This document shows, piece after piece, positions 1 through 42,320 of a stretch of 64,000 nucleotides of DNA (positions within the stretch are counted from its first letter, which is position 1; the number at the start of each line of letters is the position of its first letter). The notes under the pieces are model-generated. The model was not told the DNA's origin and did not search any database. It worked only from the letters and a program-made list of their open reading frames with translations. Source of the stretch: Iris pallida (lineage: Eukaryota; Streptophyta; Magnoliopsida; Asparagales; Iridaceae); contig JANAVB010012087.1 of assembly GCA_029216955.1 (NCBI GenBank), forward strand, positions 116,561-180,560. Direction: 5' to 3'. Made by a program: the position numbers and the translations under genes.

Positions 1-930
1 AGTACTTAAAACAAAAAGTCCATCTTTCACAAATCTTTTTCCAATAAACAGATCATTCTTATAGAAAACTACTTTATTGGCCTCCATTACAATTTTGTAT
101 CCTGAGGCAACAAGGAGGGATCCACTAACAAGATTTCTCCTGACAGACGGCACATGAAGCACATCATGGAGAGGTAGAATTTTTCTTGATGTCATCTTCA
201 GATCTATTCTTCCTCTTCCCACAACTTGTGCCGTTGAGCCATCTCCTAGAGTCACGCCTCCTCCACCTGATTCCTGATAGGTTGAAAAACATGAGCGATC
301 AAATGAAACGTGAACATTAGCTCCAGAATCCAACCACCAATCATCAGAATGGAAAGACAGGTTTACTACAGGTTGGAAGCTTACAGACCTGAAGGAGCTG
401 GAAGAACCATTCAGAATCATGTTAGCCTCTGGCTTGCCTTTTCCTTTGAAGGAGTTCTGGATAGGTTCTTTCTTCCTTTGGAAGCAGTTGATGGCTGTAT
501 GGTTGGTTCTACCACACACAAAACAAAATCTTCTTTGATCCCGAGTCTGACCAAAGTTTCTAGGTTTTTGGGGTTGAGGGTTTTGGTGGTGATGGTTTTG
601 GTGATGATGGTTTTGGTGAGTAGGTTGAAAACTCTGCTTCTTTTTGAAGAAGTTTTTCTTGGATTTGAGATGGTTGTTTGATCTAGGTTTTGCATGGCTT
701 TCTACAAGGTTTACCTTAGCTGTGGCATTTGACCTAGCTTTGGTCTTGGACCTATATTGCTCTTCTGTTCTAATTCTCTGTAGAGCTTGAGAGTATGTAA
801 TAGATCCTTGTAGATGTGGTAGGTCCTTTGCCACTTTAGACCAGGAAGGAGGGAGTTTATCTATCAAGCATCCTATTTTGTGCTCAGTAGAAAAGAAGGT
901 TCCCTTGGCTTGAACCTGCCTAAGGTGTTC
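1..930 (-). pseudogene. Ty1/copia gag-pol fragment, decayed
   Basis: Read on the minus strand this holds the end of a copia gag and the start of pol, and it runs off the left edge of the window. Around 540-500 there is a CCHC zinc knuckle (CFVCGRTNHTAINC) preceded by a His/Gln-rich repeat (QNHHHQNHHHQ). Around 330 there is an aspartic protease active site (LDSGAN), followed by the usual copia stretch of protease and GAG-pre-integrase leader to position 1. No LTR is visible, and the gag side stops near 930 where AT-rich repeats begin. It is a retrotransposon relic, not a host gene. The family is not the same as copia-1, copia-3 or the Sirevirus further along. Confidence 0.75.
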
Positions 931-959
931 TTAGAATAAACAAAAGATAAAAAGGGTTG

Positions 960-1030
960 TCACTAAGAATATGACACACGATGCCAAACTGTGAGTTCTC
1001 ATTTAATTTGGGCAGTTGACCTCAATTAAG

Positions 1031-1102
<72 letters not shown>

Positions 1103-1182
1103 CTTAATTGAGGTCAACTGCCCAAATTAAATGAGAACTCACAGTCTGGCATCGTGTCATATTCTCAGTAACGAGTCATTTG

Positions 1183-1240
<58 letters not shown>

Positions 1241-1322
1241 CAAATGACTCGTCACTGAGAATATGATACGATGCCAGACTGTGAGTTCTTATTTAATTTG
1301 GGCAGTTGACCTCAATTAAGTT
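960..1322. repeat. Alternating inverted arms around (TA)n
   Basis: A roughly 74-bp arm (about 960-1033) is followed by (TA)n, then its inverted copy (1101-1174). After a short second arm (1175-1187) comes another (TA)n, then inverted copies of both arms (about 1237-1320). The order is A-(TA)n-A'-B-(TA)n-B'-A''. A further partial A' arm follows the (TA)n at 2280-2345. The structure can fold into two cruciforms. It may be a MITE family with TA-rich centres inserted in tandem. Confidence 0.7.
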
Positions 1323-1351
1323 ATATATATATATATATATATATATATAGC

Positions 1352-1452
1352 AAATGACCTCTAGCCTAGTGATTAAGAGAGATACATGCGGTACAAGTGG
1401 TCGGGAGTTCGAGCTCCAGTGGAGACGAATTCGCCACAAATACCCATTGTTT

Positions 1453-1456
<4 letters not shown>
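1352..1456 (+). mobile_element. SINE-like tRNA-derived element
   Basis: A box A-like motif (TAGCCTAGTGAT, 1362-1373) is followed about 35 bp later by a box B-like motif (AGTTCGAGCTCC, 1405-1416). These are the two halves of an internal RNA polymerase III promoter, spaced as in a tRNA. The element then runs into (AT)n. A tRNA gene is unlikely because no acceptor stem pairs across it. Plant SINEs often end in simple repeats, which fits. The ends are uncertain. Confidence 0.5.

Positions 1457-1523
<67 letters not shown>
1457..1523. repeat. (AT)n microsatellite
   Basis: Pure AT dinucleotide tract directly after the SINE-like element. Similar tracts lie at about 1033-1100, 1187-1237, 1323-1349 and 2280-2306. 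Confidence 0.95.
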
Positions 1524-1532
<9 letters not shown>

Positions 1533-1559
1533 TGGAAACTCTTCAATAATACTGTGATT

Positions 1560-1819
1560 TAAATCTGCAAAAATAAAAAATAAAGAAATTGTTACCCGGC
1601 CTCCGGGGAAGTCGTGCACGTAGCACTGCCCTAAGAGTTAGCTCGGGTCTATGTGCAGACTGAATCCTAACGCCCCTAGTGGTAAAATCTCCGCTCCACC
1701 GGAATCTCGTTGCCGCACACGACGTCGAGAGAATGACCCCGCAGCAGCCGTACGAAGAAGACGAGAAATTCAGATAGTTTCGAGAAGAATGGTTTTTGTG
1801 TGTAATGTGGAGTGGGACA

Positions 1820-1820
<1 letters not shown>
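1560..1820. other. Unassigned intergenic DNA
   Basis: Moderately GC-rich sequence between two (AT)n tracts. I see no convincing gene, LTR end or terminal repeat. The open frames that cross it extend only through the AT repeats. Confidence 0.4.

Positions 1821-1913
<93 letters not shown>
1821..1913. repeat. (AT)n microsatellite
   Basis: Uninterrupted TA repeats of about 90 bp. The downstream stretch to 2280 is GC-richer and unassigned. Confidence 0.95.
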
Positions 1914-1916
<3 letters not shown>

Positions 1917-2345
1917 ATATAGGCTATTCCGAGGAGGAGAATGATGGCAGATTTAAAGAGTCAATTAAGAGGAACGTTACAAAAAATGATTTCCATCACA
2001 CCAAAAATTCTTTAGGGTCTCAGCCCGAACTCCAAGTGGAAATCGAATCGGCATTCGGCGCCCGTAGATGTGGGCACGTACCCGCACCCATTACGCGTGC
2101 CGAAACGAACCGAACGGCGGCGGCGGCATACGCGTGTGGCCCATGGAGCTCCCACACACACCTTTTAATGAAGCAAAGGAGAAGAGAGGAATATATGCAC
2201 TGTGGAGGCTATGAACTTAGCCGATGTGGGACTAAATGGTTGGTTGAGTTGAGCTTTTGATTTTCAAAGCTTCAGCTAACATATATATATATATATATAT
2301 ATATATTCACTTAATTGAGGTCAACAGCCCAAATTGAATGAGAAC

Positions 2346-2972
2346 TCACAGTTTGCTCTTAATTTGATGATTCATTGTTTTGGAGTAGAATAAAGCTTCA
2401 TTCCTCTTCTCCAAAGTCACCAACTTCTTTATAAACTAACTAAGCTCTCTTAACGAGAAGACATTGTATAATCTAATTACAATTTGGATGAGGATACTCA
2501 TCCACTAATAATAAAAAGTGTTTCTAATTGCTCAATTTAAAAAGAAACCAGTGTCATATTGCTATTTCTTATCAAAGAGAACTAAAAAAAAAATTATAGT
2601 TGACAAGCCTTCTCTGACATGCGGATCCAAAAATGTATGTGGGGGTGATCTAGATAGATTGGATGGACTAGGTGTGGGCTAACTTTCCAAAAAAATTAAT
2701 AAAAAACTATATAGAAAAAAAGGGAATCTTTTGTGGGGTGGACTGGAATATGTGGGCCAAAACAAAGACAAAGAGCGTGCTAGAATGCTGTATGTACTAA
2801 ACCCTCAATTTTGTATCATAATTTTAGAGTTTTGATGTAATTGTGAAGTATTTTTACAGGACAAAATATTGTTTAGTTCAAGTTTTAGAAACTTTGAAAT
2901 ATATTTTGGGTTACTTATCCATGTTTGTTTGGTAAGTGTGGAATTGGAAATCTTTGTTCAAAAATAAGCTTA
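2346..2972. other. Intergenic DNA, no feature seen
   Basis: AT-rich sequence without a supported ORF or recognisable repeat. It ends at the TTA target duplication (2970-2972) of the MITE that follows. Confidence 0.4.
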
Positions 2973-3130
2973 GAGCATCTCCAATCCTACTGTGAGTATG
3001 GAAAAAATGGTTGCCACATAGAAATGACAATTTTTTTTTTCAAAAATACTTATCAAATATAAATGTGAAATAAAGTATGGAGCTGACATGACAATGACAT
3101 GGCAATGACAATGTGAAGTTGGTTGTCTAG

Positions 3131-3249
3131 TGTTGAGAACTAATAAGAAATTTAGTCCCACATTGGAAAATGTAGTATGAAGATGAGCTAGACTCCCTAT
3201 AAGTAGTGGAGTAGCCAATCAATAAAATATACAACAATTATTCTCTACA
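3131..3249 (+). repeat. copia-1 5' LTR
   Basis: Begins TGTTGAGAACTAATAAG and ends TTCTCTACA. Only 119 bp, very short for a copia LTR. Confidence 0.93.
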
Positions 3250-3261
3250 TGGTATCAGAGC
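3250..3261 (+). other. copia-1 primer binding site
   Basis: TGGTATCAGAGC directly abuts the LTR and matches the complement of the 3' end of plant initiator tRNA-Met. Confidence 0.92.
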
Positions 3262-3299
3262 CATAACCACACAAAAAAGTTTTCAGCCCTTCCCCAACC

Positions 3300-3490
3300 C
3301 GACGCCCCCCTACCGCCGAAAGCCCCCCCCCCCCCTCCTCCTGCCCCCCCCCCCCCCCCCCCGGACGCCCAATCCCCCCCTGCCCCAACCGACACCCCCC
3401 CTGTTGCCTCCCCCTGCCCCCCTCCCCCGACGCCCTCCCTGCCCCCCCCCTCCGACGCCCTCCCTTCTTCCGACCCAACTGCTGCCGACC
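3300..3490. repeat. C-rich tract in the copia-1 leader
   Basis: Long runs of C with CGACGCC interruptions lie between the primer site and gag. The minus strand is correspondingly G-rich. Open frames here are low-complexity Pro or Gly translations, not genes. Copia-2 has an equivalent tract at 42640-42880. Confidence 0.85.
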
Positions 3491-3791
3491 CCCCCTTTTT
3501 CAAAAAGAAAAAAAAACCTAATTTGCAAGAGAGATTATGTGGGCAGTTATTCGAAGACGGATGGACGTCAAATGCTTTATTTGTACCATCTGTTCCTAGA
3601 TTACGTCCTCCGAAAATTAACAAATACTTTTTGTTTTTTCGTTCTCGATCTGCACATTAGGATCTACATGCGCGCGCCGGTGTTGGCCACGTTGACAGCA
3701 CATTCGTAAGGTCTCTGTTGAAGACTTTACATGAAGACGACGACGAAGCCGACAAAGACGACGACGATGACGAATCACAGTTGAAGACGCC

Positions 3792-4856
3792 ATGGATTCG
3801 ATCAGTGGTAAACTGACAGCAGAAGAGATGAAGGCCTTGGCTGATAATATTTTATCAAAGAGATTAACCGAGGCAAACCCACGTGTGATCCATACTGATG
3901 TGGATCCGTCACCCTACAAAATGGGGAAGCTTGACAAGATGGAGACGAAGTTGGAGGGAACGTCCAACTACTTGAAATGGTCACGGCAGACAATGCGGAC
4001 GCTGAAGGGACGAGGCTTGGTTGGCTACGTCAATGGCCAAACCAAGGCGCCAGATGATCCCTCCTCAAAGGAGTTTGCTATTTGGGAAATTGTCAACAAT
4101 GTTGTGGCTGGATGGTTGACAGCCTCCTTGACCGACCAGGTGTCGGACAACGTAGAGACGATGGAGGCTGCTGCTGATATATGGCAAACTTTGAAGGATA
4201 TGTACTCAGGCTCAGGCAATCCTATGCGGGTCTTCCAACTGCAGGATGAACTTGATAGGGTGGCCCAGGACGACCGTACCATCTCTGAGTATGCAACACT
4301 GTTGAAGAAGTACTGGTCTGATCAGGATCACTATGATCCTCTTGGGATGGAAGATGCACAAGTCGAACCAGCATTTGCGAAACATTTCCAAAAGTTCTTG
4401 GATTATATTTTGCGACAACGGATGATGAAGTTCTTGAAGGATCTTAACCTTGTGTTTGAGCATAGAAGGAATGTACTCCTAGCACAGCCCATGCTTCCAA
4501 CCTTAGAAGAAGCTATAGCTGTCATGGCACAAGAAGAGGCTCGATTGAAGTTGATGCCCAACAAGGACTATTTCCAGGAGGAGCAAGCCGCTGTTGACAA
4601 GTCTGTCCTTGCCACCTTCAATCAGCCTCCCTCTGTGGCCGGTGTTTGCCACAACTGTGGTGACTCGGGACATTACATCAGATTTTGTCCAAAACTCCTG
4701 CAAAGTCAGTCGAGTGATCGTGGAAGGGGCCGCGGAAGACGTCGAGGTGGTAGAGACGGTTATGCTGGTAGAAGGGAAAATTATTCTGGAGGACACAAAG
4801 CTAATCTAGCGGAGGAAGGGGGAGAAAATCACCTGGCTGAGTTAACCCCCTCTTGA
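3792..4856 (+). CDS. copia-1 Gag (capsid and nucleocapsid)
   Basis: A 354-residue open frame. It contains a UBN2/gag-like capsid region (roughly residues 40-230) and, near residues 287-300, a CCHC zinc knuckle (CHNCGDSGHYIRFC) followed by an Arg/Gly-rich stretch, as expected of an RNA-binding nucleocapsid. Gag forms the cytoplasmic virus-like particle in which reverse transcription takes place. The first ATG of the frame is used. It sits just after a GAC/GAA-rich repeat (3733-3780). The frame ends in TGA at 4854, before the protease, so Gag is separated from Pol here. The equivalent Gag of copia-2 is split by an insertion. Confidence 0.85.
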   Translation: MDSISGKLTAEEMKALADNILSKRLTEANPRVIHTDVDPSPYKMGKLDKMETKLEGTSNYLKWSRQTMRTLKGRGLVGYVNGQTKAPDDPSSKEFAIWEIVNNVVAGWLTASLTDQVSDNVETMEAAADIWQTLKDMYSGSGNPMRVFQLQDELDRVAQDDRTISEYATLLKKYWSDQDHYDPLGMEDAQVEPAFAKHFQKFLDYILRQRMMKFLKDLNLVFEHRRNVLLAQPMLPTLEEAIAVMAQEEARLKLMPNKDYFQEEQAAVDKSVLATFNQPPSVAGVCHNCGDSGHYIRFCPKLLQSQSSDRGRGRGRRRGGRDGYAGRRENYSGGHKANLAEEGGENHLAELTPS

Positions 4857-7800
4857 GAAGGAGTTCCTCGCGAAGTTACGCAGCACGAAGCTGGGTTCGG
4901 ATGGCAGTCATGGGACGTCATCAACCTCGGGAGATCACATCATTTGCTTTGTCCAAACCAGTACAGGTATTCCTGCGCGTGCTCTTGCAGCAGCTGTCCA
5001 CCAACCATGTTGGATTATGGACTCTGGGGCATCTCGCCATGTCACGGGGTCCCGCGGTGAGTTCCAGGACTATACTCACCTACCTACGCCAGAGAGCATT
5101 CAGACTGCTGATGGTAACTCCAGTCCTGTCATGGGTAAAGGTACTGTCGCCTGCACCCATTCTCTGACTCTCACCAATGTCTTACATGCTCCGTCTTTTC
5201 CTGTCAATCTTCTTTCTATTAGTGCCATTATTCTTGATCTTAACTGTACTGTTTCCTTTGACATTCCTACGGTAACTTTTCAGGAGAAGGGACAGGACGA
5301 CAACTAGGGACTGGCACATGGCATAAGGGGATGTGGTACTTGGACATGACTGGACTGGACAAAGCATTGGCATCTCTGGTAGCAGATACACCACCGAAAG
5401 ATTCACGGTGCAGTATCGAAGATGAATTGCTACTCCACCACCAGCGTGTCGGTCATTCTTTTTTTAAAATTATTAGTCGCATGTATCCATCCTTATATCA
5501 AAGGGCTAATAAAGAGAAGTTATTTTGTAATGCCTGTGAGTTGGGTAAACATACCAGAAGCACGTATGTGAGTTCAGGAAATAGAAGTTCAGCTGCATTT
5601 GATATGATACATTCGGACGTATGGGGCCCTTGTCCTACAACCGGTATTAACGGTTTTTGCTGGTTCGTCACTTTTATTGATTATTATACTCGCGTGACAT
5701 GGGTCTACCTTATGAAGAATAAAAGTGATATCTTTGAGGCGTTTTGAGACTTTCATCGCCGGGTAGAAACACAATATGGCACTAAAATTAAGTGCTTACG
5801 GTCTGACAATGGGACGGAGTATACAAATAAGAAGGTTGCGGAGTATTTATCCACTCATGGAATACTATACCGAACTTCATGTGCCTATACACCGGCACAA
5901 AATGGTGTGGCCGAACGGAAGAACAGACACCTGCTGGAGGTCGCACGGACGATGATGCTGGCTATGAATGTCCCGAAACACTTATGGGGGCAGGCGGTGT
6001 TAACGGCCTCTTATCTCATCAACAGAATGCCATCTCAGGTATTGGACTGGAAGACACCGTTGGAGATGCTTACTGGTGCAACCACGTACACTGTTCCACC
6101 AAAAGTATTTGGGTGTGTATGTTTTGTCCAAGATAATAGGCCTGGAGTTGACAAACTGGATCCTAGAGCGGTTAAATATGTCTTTGTCGGGTACACGGCA
6201 ACTCAGAAGGGATACGCATGTTGGAGCCTAGTTGAGCGGAAGATGTTTGTAAGCATGGACGTTACATTCAGAGAACTGGAACCATATTATGGTTCGGATG
6301 ACGGTTCAGCGTTTGGTGACACACCTAACACAGAGGGTGTTAGATATGAGGGGAAGAAAATAAGCCCATCTGTGGTGGTCGGATCGGTCCTATGCCCGGT
6401 CGTGGAAAACTGGATGACAGGGGGAGAAAGCAGTTACTCCGATACATAAGATGAAGAAGATACATATGTTAAACAGGAGGAGCAGCAGACAATGGCAAAG
6501 GAGCTCCAAGTCTACAGAAGAAGACAGCAGAAGTCCAGTACTGTGCCTGTACCGTGCCCTGTGCCTACTGTACCAAGTCCCTCGTCTACTCTTGCTCCAA
6601 CTCTTGAAGATTTGCCCCCGTACTGAATCAATCTGATTCTGATGCAGATCTCTCTGACTCTGATGGTATGATCTCTCCACCACCTATTGCTCCCTTAAGG
6701 AGATCTTCTCGCATCAATGCGGGTAAGGCTCCTAGTCGTTTTGATGATTATGAACATGATATTGCCAACTACCTGTCTTATTCTAATATTTCTTCGAATT
6801 ATCGAGCCTTCATTGCATCATTAGACTCTACTTCGTTGCCCAAAAGTTGGCAGGAAGCAAAGAAAGATCCAAGGTGGAAAGCTGCAATGATGGAAGAACT
6901 TGGGGCACTGGAGAAAAATAAGACGTGGGAGCTGGTTCCATTACCCAAAGGGAAGAAAACTGTGGGATGCAAATGGGTGTACACAGTAAAGGAGACGTCA
7001 GAAGGAAAAGTGGAACGATACAAGGCAAGGTTGGTTGGAAAAGGATACACACAATCATATGACATCGACTATGATGAGACGTTTGCTCCAGTAGCGAAAA
7101 TGAGCACCGTAAGAACTCTGGTCTCCATTGCAGCAAACTATGGGTGGAAGCTATACCAGTTAGATGTGAAGAATGCCTTTCTCCATGGGGACCTACAAGA
7201 AGAAGTGTACATGGAACTCCCGACAGGGTGCTACGCTACAGAATCAGACGAAGGAACGTCGCATGGAAAAGTGTGCAAACTAAAGAAGTCGCTATATGGA
7301 CTCAAGCAATCTCCTCGAGCCTGGTTTGACAGATTCAAAAATGCTGTTACAGGCATGGGATACCATCAAGCAAATACAGATCATACGGTCTTTCTTCAGC
7401 ATGCAAGAGGACACATCACTATACTTGCTGTATACGTGGATGATATAGTAATCACAGGTAATGATGAAGTCGAGATCGCTAAGCTGAAGTCAAAACTCGC
7501 GAAGGAGTTTGAGGTGAAGGATTTAGGAGCGATGAGATACTTTCTAGGCATCGAGGTGTGTGAAGGCGAACAAGGAATTGTTCTCTCATAGAGAAAATAC
7601 GCACTAGATCTGCTGAAGGAGACAGGGATGCTGGGATGCAAAGCAGCAGTCACTCCAATTGACCAGAAGTACAAGTTGGGAGCAGAAGCAGGAGATCCAG
7701 TTGATCGTGAAAGATATCAACGACTTGTAGGAAGATTGATTTATCTAGGGCACACTCGCCCTGATATCTCATTTGCGGTGAGTGTAGTAAGTCGCTACAT

Positions 7801-8386
7801 GCATGATCCAAGAACGGGTCATATGGATGCAGTGTTTCAGATTTTGAGATATCTGAAAGGAATGCCAGGAAAAGGGCTATGGTTCAAGAAGAATGGATGT
7901 ATAGAAGTTGAGGGATACTGCGATACAGACTAGGCGAGCTGCATTGACGATAGAAGGTCTACCACGGGATATTGTGTCTTTGTAGGAGGAAACTTAGTCT
8001 CATGGAGAAGCAAGAAACAGTCAGTGGTAGCACGGTCTACAGCTGAAGCAGAATATAGAGTAATGGCTTTAGGAGTGTCGGAGTTGTTGTGGATGAAAGC
8101 GTTGCTGACAGAGTTGAAGCTGGAAAAGGGAGCACCGTTACGTCTTCTGAGCGATAGTCAAGCTGCAATAAGTATAGCTAACAATCCATTTCAGCACGAC
8201 AGAACGAAGCACATCGAGATCGATCGATTCTTCATCAAAGAGAAGCTGGAACAAGGAATACTGAAGATTGATCATGTTCGCTCAGAAGAACAAGTGGCGG
8301 ACTGTCTGACTAAGGGTCTTACTTCATTAAGTCTGTCGAAGCTATGTAACAAGATGGGAATGATTAATATCTATCGCCCATCTTGA
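4857..8386 (+). pseudogene. copia-1 Pol, broken
   Basis: The order is aspartic protease (MDSGAS at 5017), GAG-pre-integrase (around 5420-5560), integrase core (5590-6100, including the AERKNRH region near 5910), reverse transcriptase (6840-7590, active-site motif YVDDI near 7435), and RNase H (8024-8386). Pol would make cDNA and integrate it in the nucleus. Interruptions include stops at 5745-5747, 6447-6449, 7588-7590 (Q position, TAG) and 7931-7933 (W position, TAG; copia-2 has TGG there), plus frame changes between the protease, integrase and reverse transcriptase parts. It is not functional. Confidence 0.88.
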
Positions 8387-8393
8387 GGGGGAG
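8385..8393 (+). other. copia-1 polypurine tract
   Basis: GAGGGGGAG immediately before the 3' LTR; expected primer site for plus-strand synthesis. Confidence 0.9.
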
Positions 8394-8512
8394 TGTTGAG
8401 AACTAATAAGGGATTTAGTCCCACATTGAAAAATGTAGTATGAAGAGGAGCTAGATTCCCTATAAGTAGTGGAGTAGCCAATCAATAAAATATACAACAA
8501 TTATTCTCTACA
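8394..8512 (+). repeat. copia-1 3' LTR
   Basis: 119-bp copy of the 5' LTR with about five substitutions, followed by the TCTAG duplication. Confidence 0.93.
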
Positions 8513-9041
8513 TCTAGATCTAGACAATGCACTTCACAATGATTTTATGTCCACATCATCAATTGTGAATAAAAATGTTTATAAAAAAAATAGAATAGTA
8601 GAAGTTGTCTTGAAAGTTGTAAAAAAAATATTTTGTATTGTCTCCTCAATATTTTTGCATTAGAGAAGACTTTTCAAACTTATTATCTTTTGTGAATATA
8701 ATCTTGTCACTTGTAAAAGATATTGTCTTGTGTCTATTGCCACCTAAAAATAATAACACAAAACAAAACAATAGGGTTGGAGATGCTCTTACATATATTA
8801 TGTATTATATTTGCTCGTGGAAAGCATGACCCATTTTTTTTAATATAAATCTGAAGAAAAAGTTTGGTTTGTTTGAGAATATACAGTTACATCCACCCCA
8901 CCAAACAACATAAATGCACCCACTACTGAAATGCCATGTTGGTTCCACACATTGTGGATCCCATGCTTTGTCATGAAATGGTGGCATTTCATTTTTAATG
9001 TACAGTATTCTGGATATTGATATTCCAACAGAACATATATG

Positions 9042-9048
9042 TATATAT
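9042..9048 (+). promoter_or_regulatory. Candidate TATA box of the beta-glucosidase
   Basis: TATATAT lies 110 bp upstream of the ATG at 9158. The same AT-rich block is kept in the inverted copy of this region (around 42070), although that copy's exon is broken. The real transcription start is not visible in sequence. Confidence 0.4.
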
Positions 9049-9157
9049 GGCCAAGAGATTTGCTGGTGTCACTTTAGTGAGTATATGTAGCTGGCTAGAG
9101 AAGTGGACGTTCAGCAACTAATCAAGGACTCTGTTCTCCAACAGAAAAGTAGTGATA

Positions 9158-40633
<31,476 letters not shown>

Positions 40634-41009
40634 TCAGTCGGATTTTACTGGGGCTAATCATGTATTGCATAGATATATACTTCACATGTACAACAAAGAA
40701 TTATGTTTGCAGATGTTATAGCACATGACAGTAAGATCTATGGACCATTATACTCAGAAGAATAATGTTTGCCAGATGTTATATAGAAATAGTTTGAAGG
40801 AAGAAAGTTTTCGTCCAAATGTTGTCCAAATTCATGACTTAATTCTTGCGTAAGCCTAAAATCTAATGTAGTAAGTACTTGATTTTGCATGTAGATCTGA
40901 TTGGAACTTGATATTTGTTACTTTTATAGTCAATCCAAGGATTAGTATTTTTAAGTAAAATATTTGTGAAACTTACTAAATGAGCCTCATGTTAGTGATT
41001 AAGCATTGA

Positions 41010-42320
41010 ATCGGTAAAACAATTGACATTTGAACCAAACTACGACACCCAAGATATATTAATTTTTATTCAACACCTATTAAAATATATGAGCAGAACT
41101 ATTTATCCTGCGTCTGCGTCATTAACTAGAACTCAAAGTTATTCCCACTCTCTTTTTTGGAGTGCCAAAAATGCAATTACACAACCTTAAGTAGAAATTT
41201 ACTGTATTTATTTTCTGCTTCTCATAGCAAATACAGATATGCCCATATGTATACATTAATACAGATACAAATATAATACTTAAAAAGTGTTATACTTGAC
41301 TAAAGTGGACATGAATTTGGTGTGCATACAGATACAAATCAAATATTACTAAAAATTACAAAAGAAATTAAATTAAACATAAAGTTGTGAAGGGTCATTC
41401 ACATGTTTGTTGGATACTACATAAAAGTGTAAAGCACTATGTTACACGGACATGCATACAACACGACAAGGTAAGGACACGGCAACACGAGTAAGGCACC
41501 TATTTTGGTATGTCCAGTGTACTTTGGAGTGTCCGACACGACACGACCAACGTTTTTTGGAGTGTCCGTGCGTCCTACCAAGTCTTAATCTGAGCTAATT
41601 AAATTTGTGATTTATACTCCTAATAAAAGTAATGTCCTAATATGCAAATGTAGAACATGTATAAGTTAGATATGCATGAGCATGCTAACCTTTTTATGAT
41701 ACATAATATATATATACATTTTTATAAAAAGAAAGCATATGCATGATGCAAATGTGTATAAGTTCCACATTATGTTGCCATAAAGAGGTTATGCCAATAC
41801 TTGATAGGAGGAAGTGTCAGTTCCAAAGGAGGAGGAAAGTCACTCCTCTCTATTCCAGCAGCACAAGTGAACAGCTGCACCTGCAGGAAGAAGAGAACAA
41901 GTGACAGTGCCTCCTTCTTACTCTTCTTCTTCTCCCCAGCATTCTCCATAAATCTATGCATTATCACTACTTTTCTGTTGGAGAACAGAGTCCTTGATTA
42001 GTTGCTGAACATCCACTTCTCTAGCCAGCTACATATACTCACTAAAGTGACACCAGCAAATCTCTTAGCCATATATATATTCTGTTGGAATACCAATATC
42101 CAGAATTGGTATACATATTAAAAATGCCACCATTTCATGACAATTAATGGCATCCACACTATGTAGAACCAACATGGTGTTTAGTGAAGTAAGTGCATGT
42201 ATGTTGTTTGGTAGGGGATATGGAATGTATGAATGGAAATATAACTATATATAATCTCAGATTTACATTTTAAAAAAAAGAAAAAAAGGGTTATGCCGAC
42301 TGGCAAATATAATATATATA
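41010..42320 (-). pseudogene. Inverted copy of the beta-glucosidase promoter, exon 1 and intron 1
   Basis: Matches 8830-10130 in inverse orientation. Exon 1 is recognisable at about 41965-41810 with the signal-peptide-like segment preserved, but a 7-bp deletion after DFPP shifts frame and removes the conserved FFFGTATSSYQ end. There is no exon 2. The TATA-like upstream block is kept. If transcribed, it runs toward the 3' end of the real gene, whose stop codon is less than 400 bp away. Confidence 0.85.

Larger units (their letters stand above)
3131..8512 (+). mobile_element. Ty1/copia element with very short LTRs (copia-1)
   Basis: A complete element of 5382 bp bounded by 119-bp LTRs and a 5-bp duplication TCTAG (3126-3130 and 8513-8517). 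Right after the 5' LTR is TGGTATCAGAGC, complementary to the 3' end of initiator tRNA-Met. Right before the 3' LTR is a purine tract. Domain order is gag, protease, integrase, reverse transcriptase, RNase H, as in copia. The coding region has several stops and frame changes, so it is non-autonomous now. The two LTRs differ at about five positions. The same family recurs as copia-2 from 42474. Confidence 0.93.
2973..8788. mobile_element. Harbinger/Tourist-like MITE, split by copia-1
   Basis: Terminal inverted repeats begin GAGCATCTCCAATCC at 2973 and end in the matching GGTTGGAGATGCTC at 8788. The element is flanked by a 3-bp TTA duplication (2970-2972 and 8789-8791), the signature of PIF/Harbinger-type elements. 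Without the copia insertion it would be about 430 bp and has no coding capacity. It lies about 0.4 kb upstream of the beta-glucosidase start codon. Confidence 0.75.

Noticed and set aside
1352..1456. tRNA gene
   Set aside because: Boxes A and B are present, but I could not pair an acceptor stem or place a convincing anticodon loop; SINE fits better.
1651..2260. Two overlapping open frames of about 100-150 codons
   Set aside because: They are open only because (AT)n translates as Tyr-Ile repeats without stops; the flanks show no conserved pattern.
3245..3709. Gly-rich and Pro-rich open frames in the copia-1 leader
   Set aside because: Low-complexity translations of the poly-C tract inside a defined retroelement leader.
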